Shown here piece by piece: positions 29,423 to 39,712 of a stretch of DNA of 64,000 nucleotides. The stretch's first letter is position 1. Every line of letters starts with the position of its first letter. The notes beneath the pieces were generated by a model. It did not search any database and was not told the DNA's origin. It worked only from the letters and a program-made list of their open reading frames with translations. Source of the DNA: Nocardioides sp. Soil797. Lineage in GTDB: Bacteria; Actinomycetota; Actinomycetes; Propionibacteriales; Nocardioidaceae. A program made the position numbers and the translations under genes. Location: assembly GCA_001429555.1 (NCBI GenBank), contig LMSR01000011.1, positions 249,462-313,461 of the forward strand. The letters are read 5' to 3'.

Positions 29423-32131
29423 TCAGCGGCGGGAGGTGGCGCTGCGGCGAACCAACCAGAAGGCCAACGCCAGGATCAGGGCGGCCAGGATCCACATCAT
29501 CGTGATGTTCAGGAGCCACTGGCCGACCGTCTGGTCATAGAGCGAGTCGAGGTCGTCCTGCTTCGCCTTCGGCAGCGCCCGCTTGGCCTTGTCGAGGTCG
29601 ACAGTCGCCGAGCTCGCCGCGAACGCCCATCGAGCCGGTGACAACCAGGCCAACTGCTCCAGGACGGCCCGTCCTGCGACCGGGACCAGTGCGCCGCACA
29701 GCACCAGCTGCACCATGACCAGCCCGACGAGGGCCGGCATCGTCTGCTCGTTGGAGGTGACCAGAGCAGAGACGGCCAGCCCGAGCAGCGCCATCACGAA
29801 GCACAGTCCGCCGATGGCCAGCGCAACCTCGAAGGTGCCCATGCCGAGTGCGCCGTCGCGGTCCGGACCCGGCAGACCCACCGTGGCGAGCCAGGTGACG
29901 ATCATTCCCTGCAGGAAGCAGGCGGTGCCGAGAACGGTGACCTTGCTCAGCAGGTACATCCCTGGCGAGAGCCCGACGGCGTACTCCCGTTGGAAGATCG
30001 GCCGCTCCCCCACCAGCTCACGAATCGTGACCGCAGTGCCCATCAGGGCTGCGGCCATGATCAGGATGGTGAGACGGGTCAACGCCTCCTTGTGGTCCAT
30101 GAGCTCGCCGGGACCCGCGGTGCGGGCGATGCCGAGACCACTGTCGCCGGGGACCACTCGACTCAGGCCACCCAGCGCCAGCGGCAGCACCACGAGCATG
30201 GCCAGGAGCAGTTTGTCCGAGACGGTGACCGCGAGGTTGCGGCGGACCAACGTCCAGAACTGGCGGCTCATCGACTGCAGCGGAGGCTGCGTGACCGGCG
30301 CGTTCATCGACGGCAGCCGGCCGGTGTCGACCGGCGCCGGGGGCGCCGGGATGCGCTGCCACAGGTCAGGCTCGTCGAGCAGGTCGAAGACCTGGGGATA
30401 GTCGCGGCAGCCGAAGTGCTCGAGCACACCGTCGGGCGGGCCGAAGTAGGCCCGGCGACCTCCGGGCGCCAGCACCAGCACGTTGTCGCACCCGTCCAGG
30501 GCGAGCACGGAGTGCGTCACCACCATCACCACACGGCCCTCGTCGGCGAGGGTGCGCAGCTGGTGCATCACGTCCCGGTCGAGGCCCGGATCGAGGCCGG
30601 AGGTCGGCTCGTCGAGGAACAGCAGTGGTGGCGCGGTGAGCAGCTCGGTGGCGATGGAGACGCGCTTTCGCTGACCGCCGGAGAGCTGGGTGCCGATCCG
30701 GTTGTCGATCTGGCGCTCGAGCTGCATCTGGGAGACGACGTGCTGGACGCGCTGCGAGCGCTCCTCCGCCGTGGTGTCCGGCGGCAACCGCAACATCGAC
30801 GCGTAGGAGAGCCCTTGACGCACCGTCAGCTGTGGGTGCTGGATGTCGGACTGCGGCACCAGCCCGATCTGGAAGCGCAGCTGCTCGTAGTGGGAGTAGA
30901 GGTCCTGCCCCTGCCAGATCACCTGGCCGTGGGTGGCCGGGTTGGAGCCGGTCAGGGCACCGAGCAAGGTGGACTTGCCGGCGCCGGAGGGCCCGATGAC
31001 GGCAGTCAGGCTCGACGGGCCGAGCTCGAAGGACATGCCCTCCAGGAGCCGCTTGCCGCCCTTGGCGACGGTGGTCAGGTTCTCGGCGAACAACGTGAGG
31101 TCGGTGCGCGTGGCCCGCGAGGCCAGGTCGGTGCCGGTCCAGGAGAACGTCTGGTTGCCGAAGATGACCTCGTCACCCGGGTGCAGCGCGATGCTGCCAT
31201 TGAGCCGGCGCCCGTTGACGAAGGTGCCGTTGAAGCTCCCGAGGTCATTGAGCACCGGCGACGGCCCGGGAACGAGGGTGGCGTGCTGCCGGGAGACGAG
31301 CGGGTCGTCGATCACCACGTCACAGCTGCGTGAGCGGCCGATGCTCAACAGGCGGCCGTGTGACTGGTTGCTCGGCAGGACGGTGTGGCCGTGGGCCAGG
31401 TGTCCCGGTGGCGGTTGCGGCATCGCACTCTCGCCCTCCGGGTACCAGGGCTGCGTCGAGGCCCCGGGAGCCTGCGGGATCGGGGTCTGCGGGATCGGTC
31501 GGGACCCCGTGCCGCTGCCGAACTGACCTGGCCCGGCGGCGGGTGGTTGCTGAGCGGCTCCACCGGAGCCTGGGTACGACGGCTGCGACGGTCCCGGCGG
31601 CGGGTAAGCCGCCGGACCCGGGCCGGGCGGCGGGTGGGACGCACCCGAGTCGGAGCCGGGAGACGACGCGGGGCCGGCGTACGGCGTGGGGCCGGGGTGA
31701 GACCACGGCGCGGCGTACGGGGCGGTCTGCTGACCGGGTGTGGACGCCGGACCAGGGTGGGCGGCCGGACCGGGAGGTCCGTCGGCCGGCGGGTTCGTCA
31801 GCTGCGCGGGCACGACCTCGACCTGCAGCCTCGGGCCGTCGCTGCCACCGACAAGGACGCTGACCGGCCGCCCCTCGGGGAGCAGCGCCTGGCCCAGCTG
31901 CTGGTCGCCGAGCCAGGTGCCGTTGGTGGAGTCGAGGTCAATCAGCAGCCAACCCTGGCGGGTGCGCCGGAACTCGGCGTGCCGGCGTGAGACATCAGGA
32001 TGCGGGAGCGAGATCGGGGCCTGGGCGTCGCGCCCGATGGTGACCACCGGGTCGCTGAAGTCGCGGGACTCGGCGCCGACGGTCACCCGCAGCGTCGACA
32101 GCATGGCCGGCTGATGAGCCAGGTTGCCCAT
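29423..32131 (-). CDS. FHA-domain ABC exporter, fused ATPase and permease (Rv1747-like)
   Basis: 902 residues. Two FHA domains: residues 12-100 (GR at 33-34, SRRH 48-51, STNGT 68-72) and about 255-340 (LLSIGRSRSCD, SRQH, SFNGT), joined by a Pro/Gly-rich linker of about 130 residues. Then an ABC ATPase (GPSGAGKST, LSGGQRKR, LLFLDEPTSGLDP) and an ABC-2 membrane domain of about six helices. This matches Rv1747 of Mycobacterium tuberculosis, whose FHA domains bind phospho-threonine and which is phosphorylated by PknF (known of that family). Start at ATG 32131 with AGGAG close by. Probable lipid or glycolipid exporter. Confidence 0.92.
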   Translation of the reverse strand: MGNLAHQPAMLSTLRVTVGAESRDFSDPVVTIGRDAQAPISLPHPDVSRRHAEFRRTRQGWLLIDLDSTNGTWLGDQQLGQALLPEGRPVSVLVGGSDGPRLQVEVVPAQLTNPPADGPPGPAAHPGPASTPGQQTAPYAAPWSHPGPTPYAGPASSPGSDSGASHPPPGPGPAAYPPPGPSQPSYPGSGGAAQQPPAAGPGQFGSGTGSRPIPQTPIPQAPGASTQPWYPEGESAMPQPPPGHLAHGHTVLPSNQSHGRLLSIGRSRSCDVVIDDPLVSRQHATLVPGPSPVLNDLGSFNGTFVNGRRLNGSIALHPGDEVIFGNQTFSWTGTDLASRATRTDLTLFAENLTTVAKGGKRLLEGMSFELGPSSLTAVIGPSGAGKSTLLGALTGSNPATHGQVIWQGQDLYSHYEQLRFQIGLVPQSDIQHPQLTVRQGLSYASMLRLPPDTTAEERSQRVQHVVSQMQLERQIDNRIGTQLSGGQRKRVSIATELLTAPPLLFLDEPTSGLDPGLDRDVMHQLRTLADEGRVVMVVTHSVLALDGCDNVLVLAPGGRRAYFGPPDGVLEHFGCRDYPQVFDLLDEPDLWQRIPAPPAPVDTGRLPSMNAPVTQPPLQSMSRQFWTLVRRNLAVTVSDKLLLAMLVVLPLALGGLSRVVPGDSGLGIARTAGPGELMDHKEALTRLTILIMAAALMGTAVTIRELVGERPIFQREYAVGLSPGMYLLSKVTVLGTACFLQGMIVTWLATVGLPGPDRDGALGMGTFEVALAIGGLCFVMALLGLAVSALVTSNEQTMPALVGLVMVQLVLCGALVPVAGRAVLEQLAWLSPARWAFAASSATVDLDKAKRALPKAKQDDLDSLYDQTVGQWLLNITMMWILAALILALAFWLVRRSATSRR

Positions 32132-32185
32132 GTGCTCCTACCTGGGTCTGGACTGGGTGGTCGACGCCAACGCTAGTCGAAACGC

Positions 32186-33004
32186 TCAGTGTCCACCGAA
32201 GGGGACACCAAGTTCCGCGAGCCGTGACTCTCCCCCGTCGAGTGCGGTGAGGATCCAGGCCCCGTTGGGCGTGAGCGTGAACGTGTGCTCGTAGTGGGCG
32301 GCCAGGCTGCCGTCGACGGTGACCATCGTCCAGCCGTCATCGAGCTCGTCGGTGTGCTTCGACCCGAGTGTCACCATCGGCTCGACGGCCAGCGCGAGGC
32401 CACGCACCAGCTTGGGTCCGCGCCCGGCCCGGCCGAAGTTGGGCACGTTGGGGGGCTGGTGCATCTCTGTGCCGATGCCGTGCCCGGTGAAGTCCTCGAG
32501 GATGCCGAAGTCTCCCTGGCTGCGGACATGGCTCTCCACCGCGTGGGAGATGTCGCCGACCCTGCCGCCGAGCCGGGCTGCAGCGATTCCCCGCCACATC
32601 GACTCCTCGGTGACCCGCATCAGGTCCGCGGCCTCGGCCGACACCTCGCCGACGGCAACGGTGATCGCCGCGTCGCCGTGCCAGCCGTCGACGATGGCCC
32701 CGCAGTCGATGGAGATGATGTCGCCCTCCGCCAGTGCCCGGTCGCCCGGGACGCCGTGCACCACCTGGTCGTTGACCGACGCGCAGATCGAGGCCGGGAA
32801 GGGTGGCTGGCTGTATCCCTTGAACGACGGGATCCCGCCACCCGAGCGGATGTTGTCCTCGGCGATCGCATCGAGCTCAGCGGTGGTGATGCCGACCCGC
32901 ACCGACGACCGCAGCAGCTCGAGGGTCTCCCCCACGAGCAGGCCGGCGACCCGCATCTTGTCGATCTGCTCGGGAGTCTTGAGCTGGATCCGCTCGCCGA
33001 ACAC
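32186..33004 (-). CDS. map: Type I methionine aminopeptidase
   Basis: 272 residues. Removes the initiator methionine. Metal ligands lie in IISIDCGAIVDGWHGDAAIT (two Asp), GHGIGTEMHQPP (His), AVEPMVT (Glu) and EHTFTLT (Glu). Starts at GTG 33004, 4 bp after the adk stop, in the conserved secY-adk-map unit. The linker length suggests the type 1b-like form without an SH3 extension. Confidence 0.95.
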   Translation of the reverse strand: MFGERIQLKTPEQIDKMRVAGLLVGETLELLRSSVRVGITTAELDAIAEDNIRSGGGIPSFKGYSQPPFPASICASVNDQVVHGVPGDRALAEGDIISIDCGAIVDGWHGDAAITVAVGEVSAEAADLMRVTEESMWRGIAAARLGGRVGDISHAVESHVRSQGDFGILEDFTGHGIGTEMHQPPNVPNFGRAGRGPKLVRGLALAVEPMVTLGSKHTDELDDGWTMVTVDGSLAAHYEHTFTLTPNGAWILTALDGGESRLAELGVPFGGH

Positions 33005-33008
33005 GAGG

Positions 33009-33596
33009 TCAGGCCTTGGCCTCGAGGGCGTCGAAAATACGGTGGGTCACGGCGTCGATCTCGCCCATTCCGTCGATCTCGATGACCAGGTCGCGCCCGG
33101 CGTACACCTCGATGAGGGGCGCGGTCTGCTCGGTGTAGACCTCTTGGCGACGGCGGATCACTTCTTCGGTGTCATCTGCGCGACCCTCCACCTGCGCACG
33201 CTGCAGCAGGCGGCTGATCAGCTCCTCACCATCGGCGGTGAGGACCACGACCGCGTTGACCGACTGGCCCTCGGCCAGCATGCCGTCGAGTTCCTCGACC
33301 TGCGCCAAGGTGCGCGGGTAGCCGTCGAGCAGGAAACCGGGCTCGGCGTCGGGCTGGGCGAGCCGGTCGCGGACCATCGCGTTGGTGATCTCGTCGGGGA
33401 CGTACTCACCGGCGTCCATGTAGCGCTGGGCGTCGACACCCAACGGGGTCTTGCCCGCGACGTTGGCGCGGAAGATGTCACCCGTGGAGATGGCAGGGAT
33501 GCCGAAGTGGTTGGCGATCACCTTTGCCTGGGTGCCCTTGCCCGCGCCGGGCGGGCCCATCAGGATGATGCGCTTTCCTTTGGTGTTCGAGGTCAT
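33009..33596 (-). CDS. adk: Adenylate kinase
   Basis: 195 residues, short form lacking the extended LID. P-loop GPPGAGKGT is at residues 14-22, and LLDGYPRT and RADDTEEVIRRR are present. Balances ATP, ADP and AMP. The start ATG overlaps the secY stop (ATGA), so translation is coupled. Confidence 0.97.
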   Translation of the reverse strand: MTSNTKGKRIILMGPPGAGKGTQAKVIANHFGIPAISTGDIFRANVAGKTPLGVDAQRYMDAGEYVPDEITNAMVRDRLAQPDAEPGFLLDGYPRTLAQVEELDGMLAEGQSVNAVVVLTADGEELISRLLQRAQVEGRADDTEEVIRRRQEVYTEQTAPLIEVYAGRDLVIEIDGMGEIDAVTHRIFDALEAKA

Positions 33597-34897
33597 CAGC
33601 GGAGGAATCCTTCATAGTTGCGCTGCTGGAGCTGGCTCTCGATCTGCTTCACCGTGTCGAGCGCAACACCGACCATGATCAGGATGGACGTGCCGCCGAA
33701 GGGGAAGTTCTGGTCGGCCTTGATCAGTGCGAAGGCGATCAGTGGGACCAGGGAGATGAGACCGAGGTAAAGCGCGCCCGGGAAGGTGATCCGGGACAGG
33801 ACGTAGGACAGGTAGTCCTCAGTCGGCTTGCCAGCCCGGATCCCGGGGATGAAGCCGCCGTACTTCTTCATGTTGTCCGCGACTTCCTTCGGGTCGAAGG
33901 TGATCGAGACGTAGAAGTAGGTGAAGAAGATGATGAGCAGGAAGTAGATCGCCATGTAGAGCGGGTGGCTGCCGTCGACGAGGTACTTGTTGACCCAGCC
34001 GATCCACTCCGGTTGCGGGTTGCGGTTCTGGTTGAACTGCACCGCCATCGCCGGGAGGTACATCAGCGACGAGGCGAAGATGACCGGGATGATGCCGGCC
34101 TGGTTGACCTTCAACGGGATGTACGTCGAGCTGCCGCCGAACATCTTGCGGCCGACCATTCGGCGCGCGTACTGCACCGGGATGCGGCGCTGGGCCTGCT
34201 CGATGAAGATGACCGCTGCGACAAGGACGAGACCGACCACCATCACGATGGCGAAGGTGAGCCAGCCCTGGCCCTTCTGGACGCCCCACAGCGAGCCGGG
34301 GAACGTGGCGACCACCTGGGTGAAGATCAGGATCGACATGCCGTTGCCGATGCCGCGCTCGGTGATCAGCTCACCGAGCCACATGATCACGGCGGTACCG
34401 GCAGTCATCGTGATGACCATGACCAGGAACGTGGAGGTGCTGTTGCTGTGCAACAGGTCGAGCTCACAGCCCTGGAGGAGCTGGCCGGAACGGGCCAGTG
34501 CCACGATGCCAGTGGCCTGCAGCAGCGCCAGTCCCAGGGTCAGGTAACGCGTGTACTGGGTGATCTTGGTCTGCCCCGCCTGGCCCTCCTTCTTCAGCGC
34601 TTCGAGTCGCGGGATGACCACGACGAGCAGCTGCAGGATGATGGAGGCGGTGATGTAGGGCATGATGCCGAGCGCGAAAACTGCCAGCTTGAGCAGCGCG
34701 CCACCGGAGAACAGGTTGATCAGGTTGTAGACCGTGTTGCTCTCGACCGCACTGATGCAGGTCTCGACGTTGGCAGTGTTGACCCCGGGGGTCGGGAAGG
34801 ACGAGCCGAGCCGGAAGATCACGATGATCCCCAGGACGAACAGCAACTTGCGTCGCAGATCCGGTGTCCGGAAAGCGTTGGCGAACGCGCCTAGCAC
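33596..34897 (-). CDS. secY: Preprotein translocase subunit SecY
   Basis: 433 residues, about ten membrane helices; the Sec channel. Signatures include LGIMPYITASIILQLL, and GIGNGMSILIF in the middle. Starts at GTG 34897 with GAGGA 5 nt upstream. First gene of secY-adk-map; separated from rplO by a terminator-like hairpin and a TAGGCT -10 box (34961-34966, minus strand). Confidence 0.97.
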   Translation of the reverse strand: MLGAFANAFRTPDLRRKLLFVLGIIVIFRLGSSFPTPGVNTANVETCISAVESNTVYNLINLFSGGALLKLAVFALGIMPYITASIILQLLVVVIPRLEALKKEGQAGQTKITQYTRYLTLGLALLQATGIVALARSGQLLQGCELDLLHSNSTSTFLVMVITMTAGTAVIMWLGELITERGIGNGMSILIFTQVVATFPGSLWGVQKGQGWLTFAIVMVVGLVLVAAVIFIEQAQRRIPVQYARRMVGRKMFGGSSTYIPLKVNQAGIIPVIFASSLMYLPAMAVQFNQNRNPQPEWIGWVNKYLVDGSHPLYMAIYFLLIIFFTYFYVSITFDPKEVADNMKKYGGFIPGIRAGKPTEDYLSYVLSRITFPGALYLGLISLVPLIAFALIKADQNFPFGGTSILIMVGVALDTVKQIESQLQQRNYEGFLR

Positions 34898-34960
34898 GTG
34901 ATCCTCTTTCTCAAGCTGGGGCCGCTCGTCGGCCGGAGCGGCCTGGCGAGAACTCGTGGA

Positions 34961-34966
34961 AGCCTA
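34961..34966 (-). promoter_or_regulatory. Candidate secY -10 box
   Basis: TAGGCT preceded by TGT (extended -10), the same TGTTAGGCT string as before marR. No good -35 was seen. It lies 64 nt upstream of the secY GTG and just after the rplO terminator. Confidence 0.35.
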
Positions 34967-35000
34967 ACAGGGTCTCAAATGGAGCCATCGGGTGAGACAG

Positions 35001-35035
35001 GGCGAGGGGCGCCGGACGAATCCGGGCCCCTCGCC
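35001..35035 (-). terminator. Hairpin between rplO and secY
   Basis: GGCGAGGGGC (35001-35010) pairs perfectly with GCCCCTCGCC (35026-35035) across a 15-nt loop. It lies 20 nt beyond the rplO stop and suggests that secY-adk-map has its own promoter. Confidence 0.75.
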
Positions 35036-35054
35036 TTGCTCTACTTAAGTCCGA

Positions 35055-35495
35055 TCAGAGCACCGTGACGGTGCCGCCGGCGGCTTCGATCTTCTGCTTG
35101 GCAGAACCGGAGAACGCGTTCGCGCTCACCTGGACAGCCACGGAGATCTCACCTTGGCCCAGAACCTTCACCGGGTGACCGTCACGGACGGCCCCCTTGG
35201 CGATCAGGTCCTCGACGGTGACGGTGCCACCCTCGGGGAACAGCGCGCCCAGACGGTCCAGGTTCACGACCTGGAACTCGACCTTGAACGGGTTCTTGAA
35301 GCCCTTGAGCTTCGGCAGGCGCATGTGCAGAGGCATCTGGCCACCCTCGAAGGCAACCGGAACCTGGTAGCGCGCCTTGGTGCCCTTGGTACCGCGACCG
35401 GCAGTCTTGCCCTTGGAGCCCTCACCACGACCCACGCGGGTCTTGGCGGTCTTGGCTCCGGGGGCCGGACGCAAGTGGTGCAGCTTGAGCGTCAT
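35055..35495 (-). CDS. rplO: 50S ribosomal protein uL15
   Basis: 146 residues, basic Gly-rich N-terminus ([20 protein letters not shown]) typical of uL15. Last gene of the spc ribosomal run; starts 1 bp after the rpmD stop. Confidence 0.97.
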   Translation of the reverse strand: MTLKLHHLRPAPGAKTAKTRVGRGEGSKGKTAGRGTKGTKARYQVPVAFEGGQMPLHMRLPKLKGFKNPFKVEFQVVNLDRLGALFPEGGTVTVEDLIAKGAVRDGHPVKVLGQGEISVAVQVSANAFSGSAKQKIEAAGGTVTVL

Positions 35496-35496
35496 G

Positions 35497-35679
35497 TCAG
35501 TTCACTTCCTCAACCGTCACGAGGTGACGGACGGTCTGGACCATCCCACGGATCTCGGGACGGTCCTCCTTCACGACCACGTCGCCGATGCGCTTGAGGC
35601 CCAGCGAGCGCAGGGTGTTGCGCTGGTTGGCCTTGCAACCGATCGTGGACTTCTTCTGCTCGACCTTGAGCTGAGCCAT
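35497..35679 (-). CDS. rpmD: 50S ribosomal protein uL30
   Basis: 60 residues, complete small uL30 ([19 protein letters not shown]). Start ATG overlaps the rpsE stop (ATGA), indicating coupled translation. Confidence 0.96.
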   Translation of the reverse strand: MAQLKVEQKKSTIGCKANQRNTLRSLGLKRIGDVVVKEDRPEIRGMVQTVRHLVTVEEVN

Positions 35680-36287
35680 CAGGAAGTCACCTCCGCTCGC
35701 GCCTTGAGCAGGGCGGCCGGGGCCACCTGCTCGACGGTCAGGCCGCGACGCGACGCAACTGCCTCGGGCTCTTCCAGCATCTGCAGCGCCGCAACGGTCG
35801 CGTGCACGATGTTGATCTGGTTCGAGGAACCGAGGGACTTGCTCAGGACGTCGTGGATGCCGGCTGCTTCGAGCACCGCACGCACCGGCCCACCGGCGAT
35901 CACACCGGTACCGGGAGCAGCGGGACGCAGCATGACGACGCCAGCTGCCTTCTCGCCCTGGACCGGGTGGGGGATGGTGCCCTGGACGCGCGGAACCTTG
36001 AAGAAGTTCTTCTTGGCCTCCTCGACGCCCTTGGCGATGGCCGCGGGAACTTCCTTGGCCTTGCCGTAGCCGACACCAACCATGCCTTCGCCGTCACCGA
36101 CGACGACCAGGGCGGTGAAGCTGAAACGACGACCACCCTTGACGACCTTGGCGACTCGGTTGATCGCAACGACGCGCTCGATGTACGCGGTCTTGTCGGC
36201 CTGCTGGCCTCCACGACCGTCGCGTCCACGGCGGTCACCGCCCTGGCGCTCACCACCGGCGCGCTGTCCGCGCTGGGGTCCGCTCAT
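35679..36287 (-). CDS. rpsE: 30S ribosomal protein uS5
   Basis: 202 residues. N-terminal extension rich in Arg/Gly/Gln ([19 protein letters not shown]), then the double-stranded RNA-binding S5 domain and [15 protein letters not shown]. Located on the mRNA entry side, involved in decoding accuracy. Confidence 0.97.
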   Translation of the reverse strand: MSGPQRGQRAGGERQGGDRRGRDGRGGQQADKTAYIERVVAINRVAKVVKGGRRFSFTALVVVGDGEGMVGVGYGKAKEVPAAIAKGVEEAKKNFFKVPRVQGTIPHPVQGEKAAGVVMLRPAAPGTGVIAGGPVRAVLEAAGIHDVLSKSLGSSNQINIVHATVAALQMLEEPEAVASRRGLTVEQVAPAALLKARAEVTS

Positions 36288-36324
36288 GAGAACTACCTCT
36301 TCTCTTTCTTGCTTGTCTTTGCGA

Positions 36325-36708
36325 TCAGAACGTCAGGCCGCCCTCGCGGGCGCCATCAGCAAGGGCCGCGATTCGGCCGTGGTAACGGTTGCCGGCGCGG
36401 TCGAAGACCACGCCCTCGACGCCAGCTGCCTTGGCGCGCTCGGCGACGAGCTCGCCGACCTTCTTCGCCTTGGCAGTCTTGTCGCCTTCGAAACCGCGCA
36501 GGTCGTTCTCCATGGTCGAGGCAGACACGAGGGTCTTCCCGACCAGGTCGTCGACGACCTGGGCGCTGATGTGCTTGGTGGAGCGGGTGACCACGAGGCG
36601 GGGACGCTCCGCGGTGCCGTTCAGCTTCTTGCGACCGCGGATCTGGCGGCGCAGGCGCGACGCAGTCCGGGCCGAGGTGTGCCTGTTGTGCTTCAGGGAG
36701 ATCGCCAT
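36325..36708 (-). CDS. rplR: 50S ribosomal protein uL18
   Basis: 127 residues; binds 5S rRNA. Ends [20 protein letters not shown], the family signature. ATG 36708 lies just inside the rplF stop (TGATCATG); a GTG two codons earlier also exists. Confidence 0.96.
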   Translation of the reverse strand: MAISLKHNRHTSARTASRLRRQIRGRKKLNGTAERPRLVVTRSTKHISAQVVDDLVGKTLVSASTMENDLRGFEGDKTAKAKKVGELVAERAKAAGVEGVVFDRAGNRYHGRIAALADGAREGGLTF

Positions 36709-36710
36709 GA

Positions 36711-37253
36711 TCACTTACCAGCCTTTCCGACCTTGCGGCGGATGTGCTCACCCGAGTAGCGCACGCCCTTGCCCTTGTAGGGCTCCGGCTTGCGCAACTT
36801 GCGGATGTTGGCTGCAACCTCGCCGACCAGCTGCTTGTCGATGCCGACGACGCCGAGCTTGGTCGGGCCTTCGACGGTGAACGTGATGCCCTCGGGGGCG
36901 TTGAACGTGATCGAGTGCGAGTACCCGAGCTGGAACTCCAGCTGGGTCGGGCCCTTCGACAGGACGCGGTAACCCACGCCGACGATCTCGAGCTTCTTCT
37001 CGTAACCCTCGGTGACACCGGTGACCATGTTGTTGATCAGGGTGCGGGTCAGCCCGTGCAGCGAGCGGCTCTCACGCTCGTCGTCCGGGCGCTTCACCTC
37101 GAGTACGCCGTCCTCACCGCGCTCGACGGTGATCGGGGCGGCAACGTTGTGGCTCAGGGTGCCCTTGGGGCCCTTGACCGTAACGAGGCGCTGGTCGATC
37201 TGGACGTCGACACCCGAGGGGACCGTGATGGGGAGCTTGCCAATGCGCGACAT
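36711..37253 (-). CDS. rplF: 50S ribosomal protein uL6
   Basis: 180 residues, two repeated domains, with the C-terminal signature [13 protein letters not shown]. Sits next to the factor-binding site. Starts [10 protein letters not shown]. Confidence 0.97.
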   Translation of the reverse strand: MSRIGKLPITVPSGVDVQIDQRLVTVKGPKGTLSHNVAAPITVERGEDGVLEVKRPDDERESRSLHGLTRTLINNMVTGVTEGYEKKLEIVGVGYRVLSKGPTQLEFQLGYSHSITFNAPEGITFTVEGPTKLGVVGIDKQLVGEVAANIRKLRKPEPYKGKGVRYSGEHIRRKVGKAGK

Positions 37254-37289
37254 GCTTGTTCCTCTACCTTTCCTTGGTCTCGGGTCCGA

Positions 37290-37709
37290 CTACCAGACGT
37301 AGGCGAGGACTTCCCCACCCACGCCCTTCTGGTTTGCCTGACGGTCGGTCAGCAGGCCCTGGCTGGTCGAGATGATCGCGACACCCAGGCCGCCGAGCAC
37401 CTTCGGGAGACCCGTGTGCTTGGCGTACACCCGGAGACCGGGCTTGCTGATGCGGCGAACGCCTGCAATGGAGCGCTCGCGGTTGCGGCCGAACTTCAGC
37501 GTGATGGTCAGCGTCTTGCCGACCTCGGGCTCGCCGGCGTCGTTCACGTTGTCCTTAACCTCGAAGGACGTGATGTAACCCTCCTGCTGGAGGATTTCGG
37601 CGACGCCAGCCTTGAGCTTGCTGTACGGCATTGCAACCGAGTCGTGGAACGCCTGGTTGGCGTTGCGCAGACGAGTCAACATGTCTGCGATCGGGTCAGT
37701 CATCGTCAT
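37290..37709 (-). CDS. rpsH: 30S ribosomal protein uS8
   Basis: 139 residues. Central 30S assembly protein and, in E. coli, the spc operon repressor. ATG 37709 gives [18 protein letters not shown]; an ATG two codons later is an alternative. Ends GGEVLAYVW. The 120-bp gap to rpsN carries no recognised gene. Confidence 0.97.
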   Translation of the reverse strand: MTMTDPIADMLTRLRNANQAFHDSVAMPYSKLKAGVAEILQQEGYITSFEVKDNVNDAGEPEVGKTLTITLKFGRNRERSIAGVRRISKPGLRVYAKHTGLPKVLGGLGVAIISTSQGLLTDRQANQKGVGGEVLAYVW

Positions 37710-37829
37710 GGCCGAATGGCCCTTTCTCCACCGTGGTTTCGTTCCCGCGTCTCGGGAGCGACCTTCAGCGATCGTTTTGTTTTCGGTGGTCGGTTGGTGC
37801 CGGAGGCCCGGCTCAACCGACCGGGGGCA

Positions 37830-38015
37830 TTACCAGGAGGACTTGGTGACGCCGGGCAGCTCGCCCCGGTGTGCCATCTCCCGCAGGCAGATCCGGCACA
37901 GGCCGAACTTGCGGTAGACGGCCTTGGGCCGACCACAGCGCTGGCAGCGGGTGTAGCCGCGCACAGCGAACTTCGGCTTGCGAGCGGCCTTCACCTTGAG
38001 TGCGGTCTTCGCCAT
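37830..38015 (-). CDS. rpsN: 30S ribosomal protein uS14, zinc-binding type Z
   Basis: 61 residues from ATG 38015. Two Cys pairs (YTRCQRCG and LCRICLRE) bind zinc. This C-plus form is the standard spc-operon uS14 of actinobacteria; a zinc-free paralogue may lie elsewhere. Confidence 0.97.
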
Positions 38016-38016
38016 G

Positions 38017-38583
38017 TCAGTTGCCCTCCTTGAAGGGGAATCCGAGCTGCTTGAGCAGCGCACGACCCTCGTCGTCGTTGGTGGCGGTGGTCACCACGGT
38101 GATGTCCATGCCGCGCGACCGGTCGATCTTGTCCTGGTCGATCTCGTGGAACATGACCTGCTCGGTGAGACCGAACGTGTAGTTGCCACGACCGTCGAAC
38201 TGCTGGCCGTTGAGACCGCGGAAGTCGCGGATACGGGGCAGCGCGATGGACAGCAGGCGGTCGAGGAACTCCCACATGCGGTCGCCACGCAGCGTGACGT
38301 GGGCACCGATCGGCATTCCCTCACGCAACTTGAACTGCGCGATGGACTTGCGGGCCTTGGTGACCTGCGGCTTCTGGCCGGTGATGGCGGTGAGGTCGCG
38401 GATCGCGCCCTCGATCAGCTTCGAGTCGCGAGCTGCCTCGCCGACACCCATGTTGACCACGATCTTGGTCAGGCCGGGCACCTGCATGACGTTCTTGATG
38501 TCGAATTCCGCCTGCAGCGCGGGGAGGATCTCCTCGCGGTAGCGCGTCTTGAAGCGCGGGGCGTTGGTCTGGGTCTCAGTCAT
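38017..38583 (-). CDS. rplE: 50S ribosomal protein uL5
   Basis: 188 residues from ATG 38583. Binds 5S rRNA and contacts the P-site tRNA. Signatures: [10 protein letters not shown] and [12 protein letters not shown]. The frame reads upstream, antisense-like, without homology. Confidence 0.97.
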
Positions 38584-38584
38584 C

Positions 38585-38941
38585 TCAGATTTCCTTACCG
38601 GTCTTGCGCGAGACGCGAACGCTGCGCTGAGCGGTGTAGGTCGAACCGTCGGAACGGCGCTTGGTGACCTCGTCACGGCGGAAGCCGACGCGGGTGACGC
38701 CGTCACCCTCGACCAGCATCACGTTCGACACGTGGATCGGGGCCTCGGTGGTCACGATGCCACCAGTGTTGCCACTGCCCTGGTTGACGACCTTCTCGTG
38801 CTTCTTGACGCGGTTGACGCCCTCGACGATGACGCGGTCCTGGTCACGGAGCACCTGGATGACCTTGCCCTCGGCGCCCTTGTCCTTGCCAGCGATCACC
38901 TTGACGGTGTCGCCCTTCTTGATGTTCAGCGACTTGCTCAT
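38585..38941 (-). CDS. rplX: 50S ribosomal protein uL24
   Basis: 118 residues with an N-terminal KOW motif ([21 protein letters not shown]). Early-assembly protein at the exit tunnel. Its ATG overlaps the rplN stop (TGATG). Confidence 0.96.
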   Translation of the reverse strand: MSKSLNIKKGDTVKVIAGKDKGAEGKVIQVLRDQDRVIVEGVNRVKKHEKVVNQGSGNTGGIVTTEAPIHVSNVMLVEGDGVTRVGFRRDEVTKRRSDGSTYTAQRSVRVSRKTGKEI

Positions 38942-39309
38942 CACAGCACCTCCGGCGCAAGCGAGATGATCTTCATGAACTTCTTCTCGCGCAGCTCACG
39001 ACCGACGGGGCCGAAGATGCGGGTTCCCCGCGGCTCACCGTCCGTCTTGAGGATCACTGCTGCGTTCTCGTCGAACTTGATGTAGGAGCCGTCCTGACGA
39101 CGACGCTCCTTCACCGTGCGTACGACGACGGCCTTGACGACGTCACCCTTCTTGACGTTGCCACCGGGGATCGCGTCCTTCACGGTGGCAACGATGACGT
39201 CGCCGATACCGGCGTAGCGCCGGCCAGATCCACCGAGAACACGGATGCAAAGGATCTCCTTGGCACCGGTGTTGTCGGCGACCTTGAGTCGCGACTCCTG
39301 CTGGATCAT
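38941..39309 (-). CDS. rplN: 50S ribosomal protein uL14
   Basis: 122 residues from ATG 39309 ([20 protein letters not shown]). Forms an intersubunit bridge. First gene of the spc run, after a hairpin that follows rpsQ. Confidence 0.97.
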   Translation of the reverse strand: MIQQESRLKVADNTGAKEILCIRVLGGSGRRYAGIGDVIVATVKDAIPGGNVKKGDVVKAVVVRTVKERRRQDGSYIKFDENAAVILKTDGEPRGTRIFGPVGRELREKKFMKIISLAPEVL

Positions 39310-39404
39310 CGGGTCTTCTCCTGAATGTCGTGCCGGTTCTCGTCGCCCATCCCGAGACAAGCGGGGCGCGAGCCTTGCCGAACTGATATTTCGAAACTGA
39401 GGGT

Positions 39405-39430
39405 GAGGGCCAGGCGGTCAGCCGGCCCTC
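39405..39430 (-). terminator. Hairpin between the S10 and spc runs
   Basis: GAGGGCC (39405-39411) pairs with GGCCCTC (39424-39430). It starts 3 nt beyond the rpsQ stop in a 124-bp gap before rplN, the classic border between the S10 and spc operons. No U-tract, so it may only attenuate. Confidence 0.55.
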
Positions 39431-39433
39431 GGG

Positions 39434-39712
39434 TCACTTGGCCTTCTCGAGGACCTCGACGAGGCGCCAGCGCTTGGTGGCCGACAGCGGACGGGTCTCC
39501 ATGATGAGGACCCGGTCGCCGACGCCGCACTCGTTCTGCTCGTCGTGGACCTTCAGCTTGCTGTTGCGGCGCATGACCTTGCCGTAGAGGGCGTGCTTGA
39601 CACGGTCCTCGACGCTGACCACAACGGTCTTGTCCATCTTGTCGCCGATCACCAGGCCCTCGCGAACCTTGCGGCTCGAGCGCTCTGCGTCAGCTGTGGT
39701 CTGCTCGCTCAT
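39434..39712 (-). CDS. rpsQ: 30S ribosomal protein uS17
   Basis: 92 residues with OB fold; [12 protein letters not shown] and [15 protein letters not shown] are signatures. Overlaps rpmC stop by 4 bp. Last gene of the S10 run. Confidence 0.96.
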   Translation of the reverse strand: MSEQTTADAERSSRKVREGLVIGDKMDKTVVVSVEDRVKHALYGKVMRRNSKLKVHDEQNECGVGDRVLIMETRPLSATKRWRLVEVLEKAK

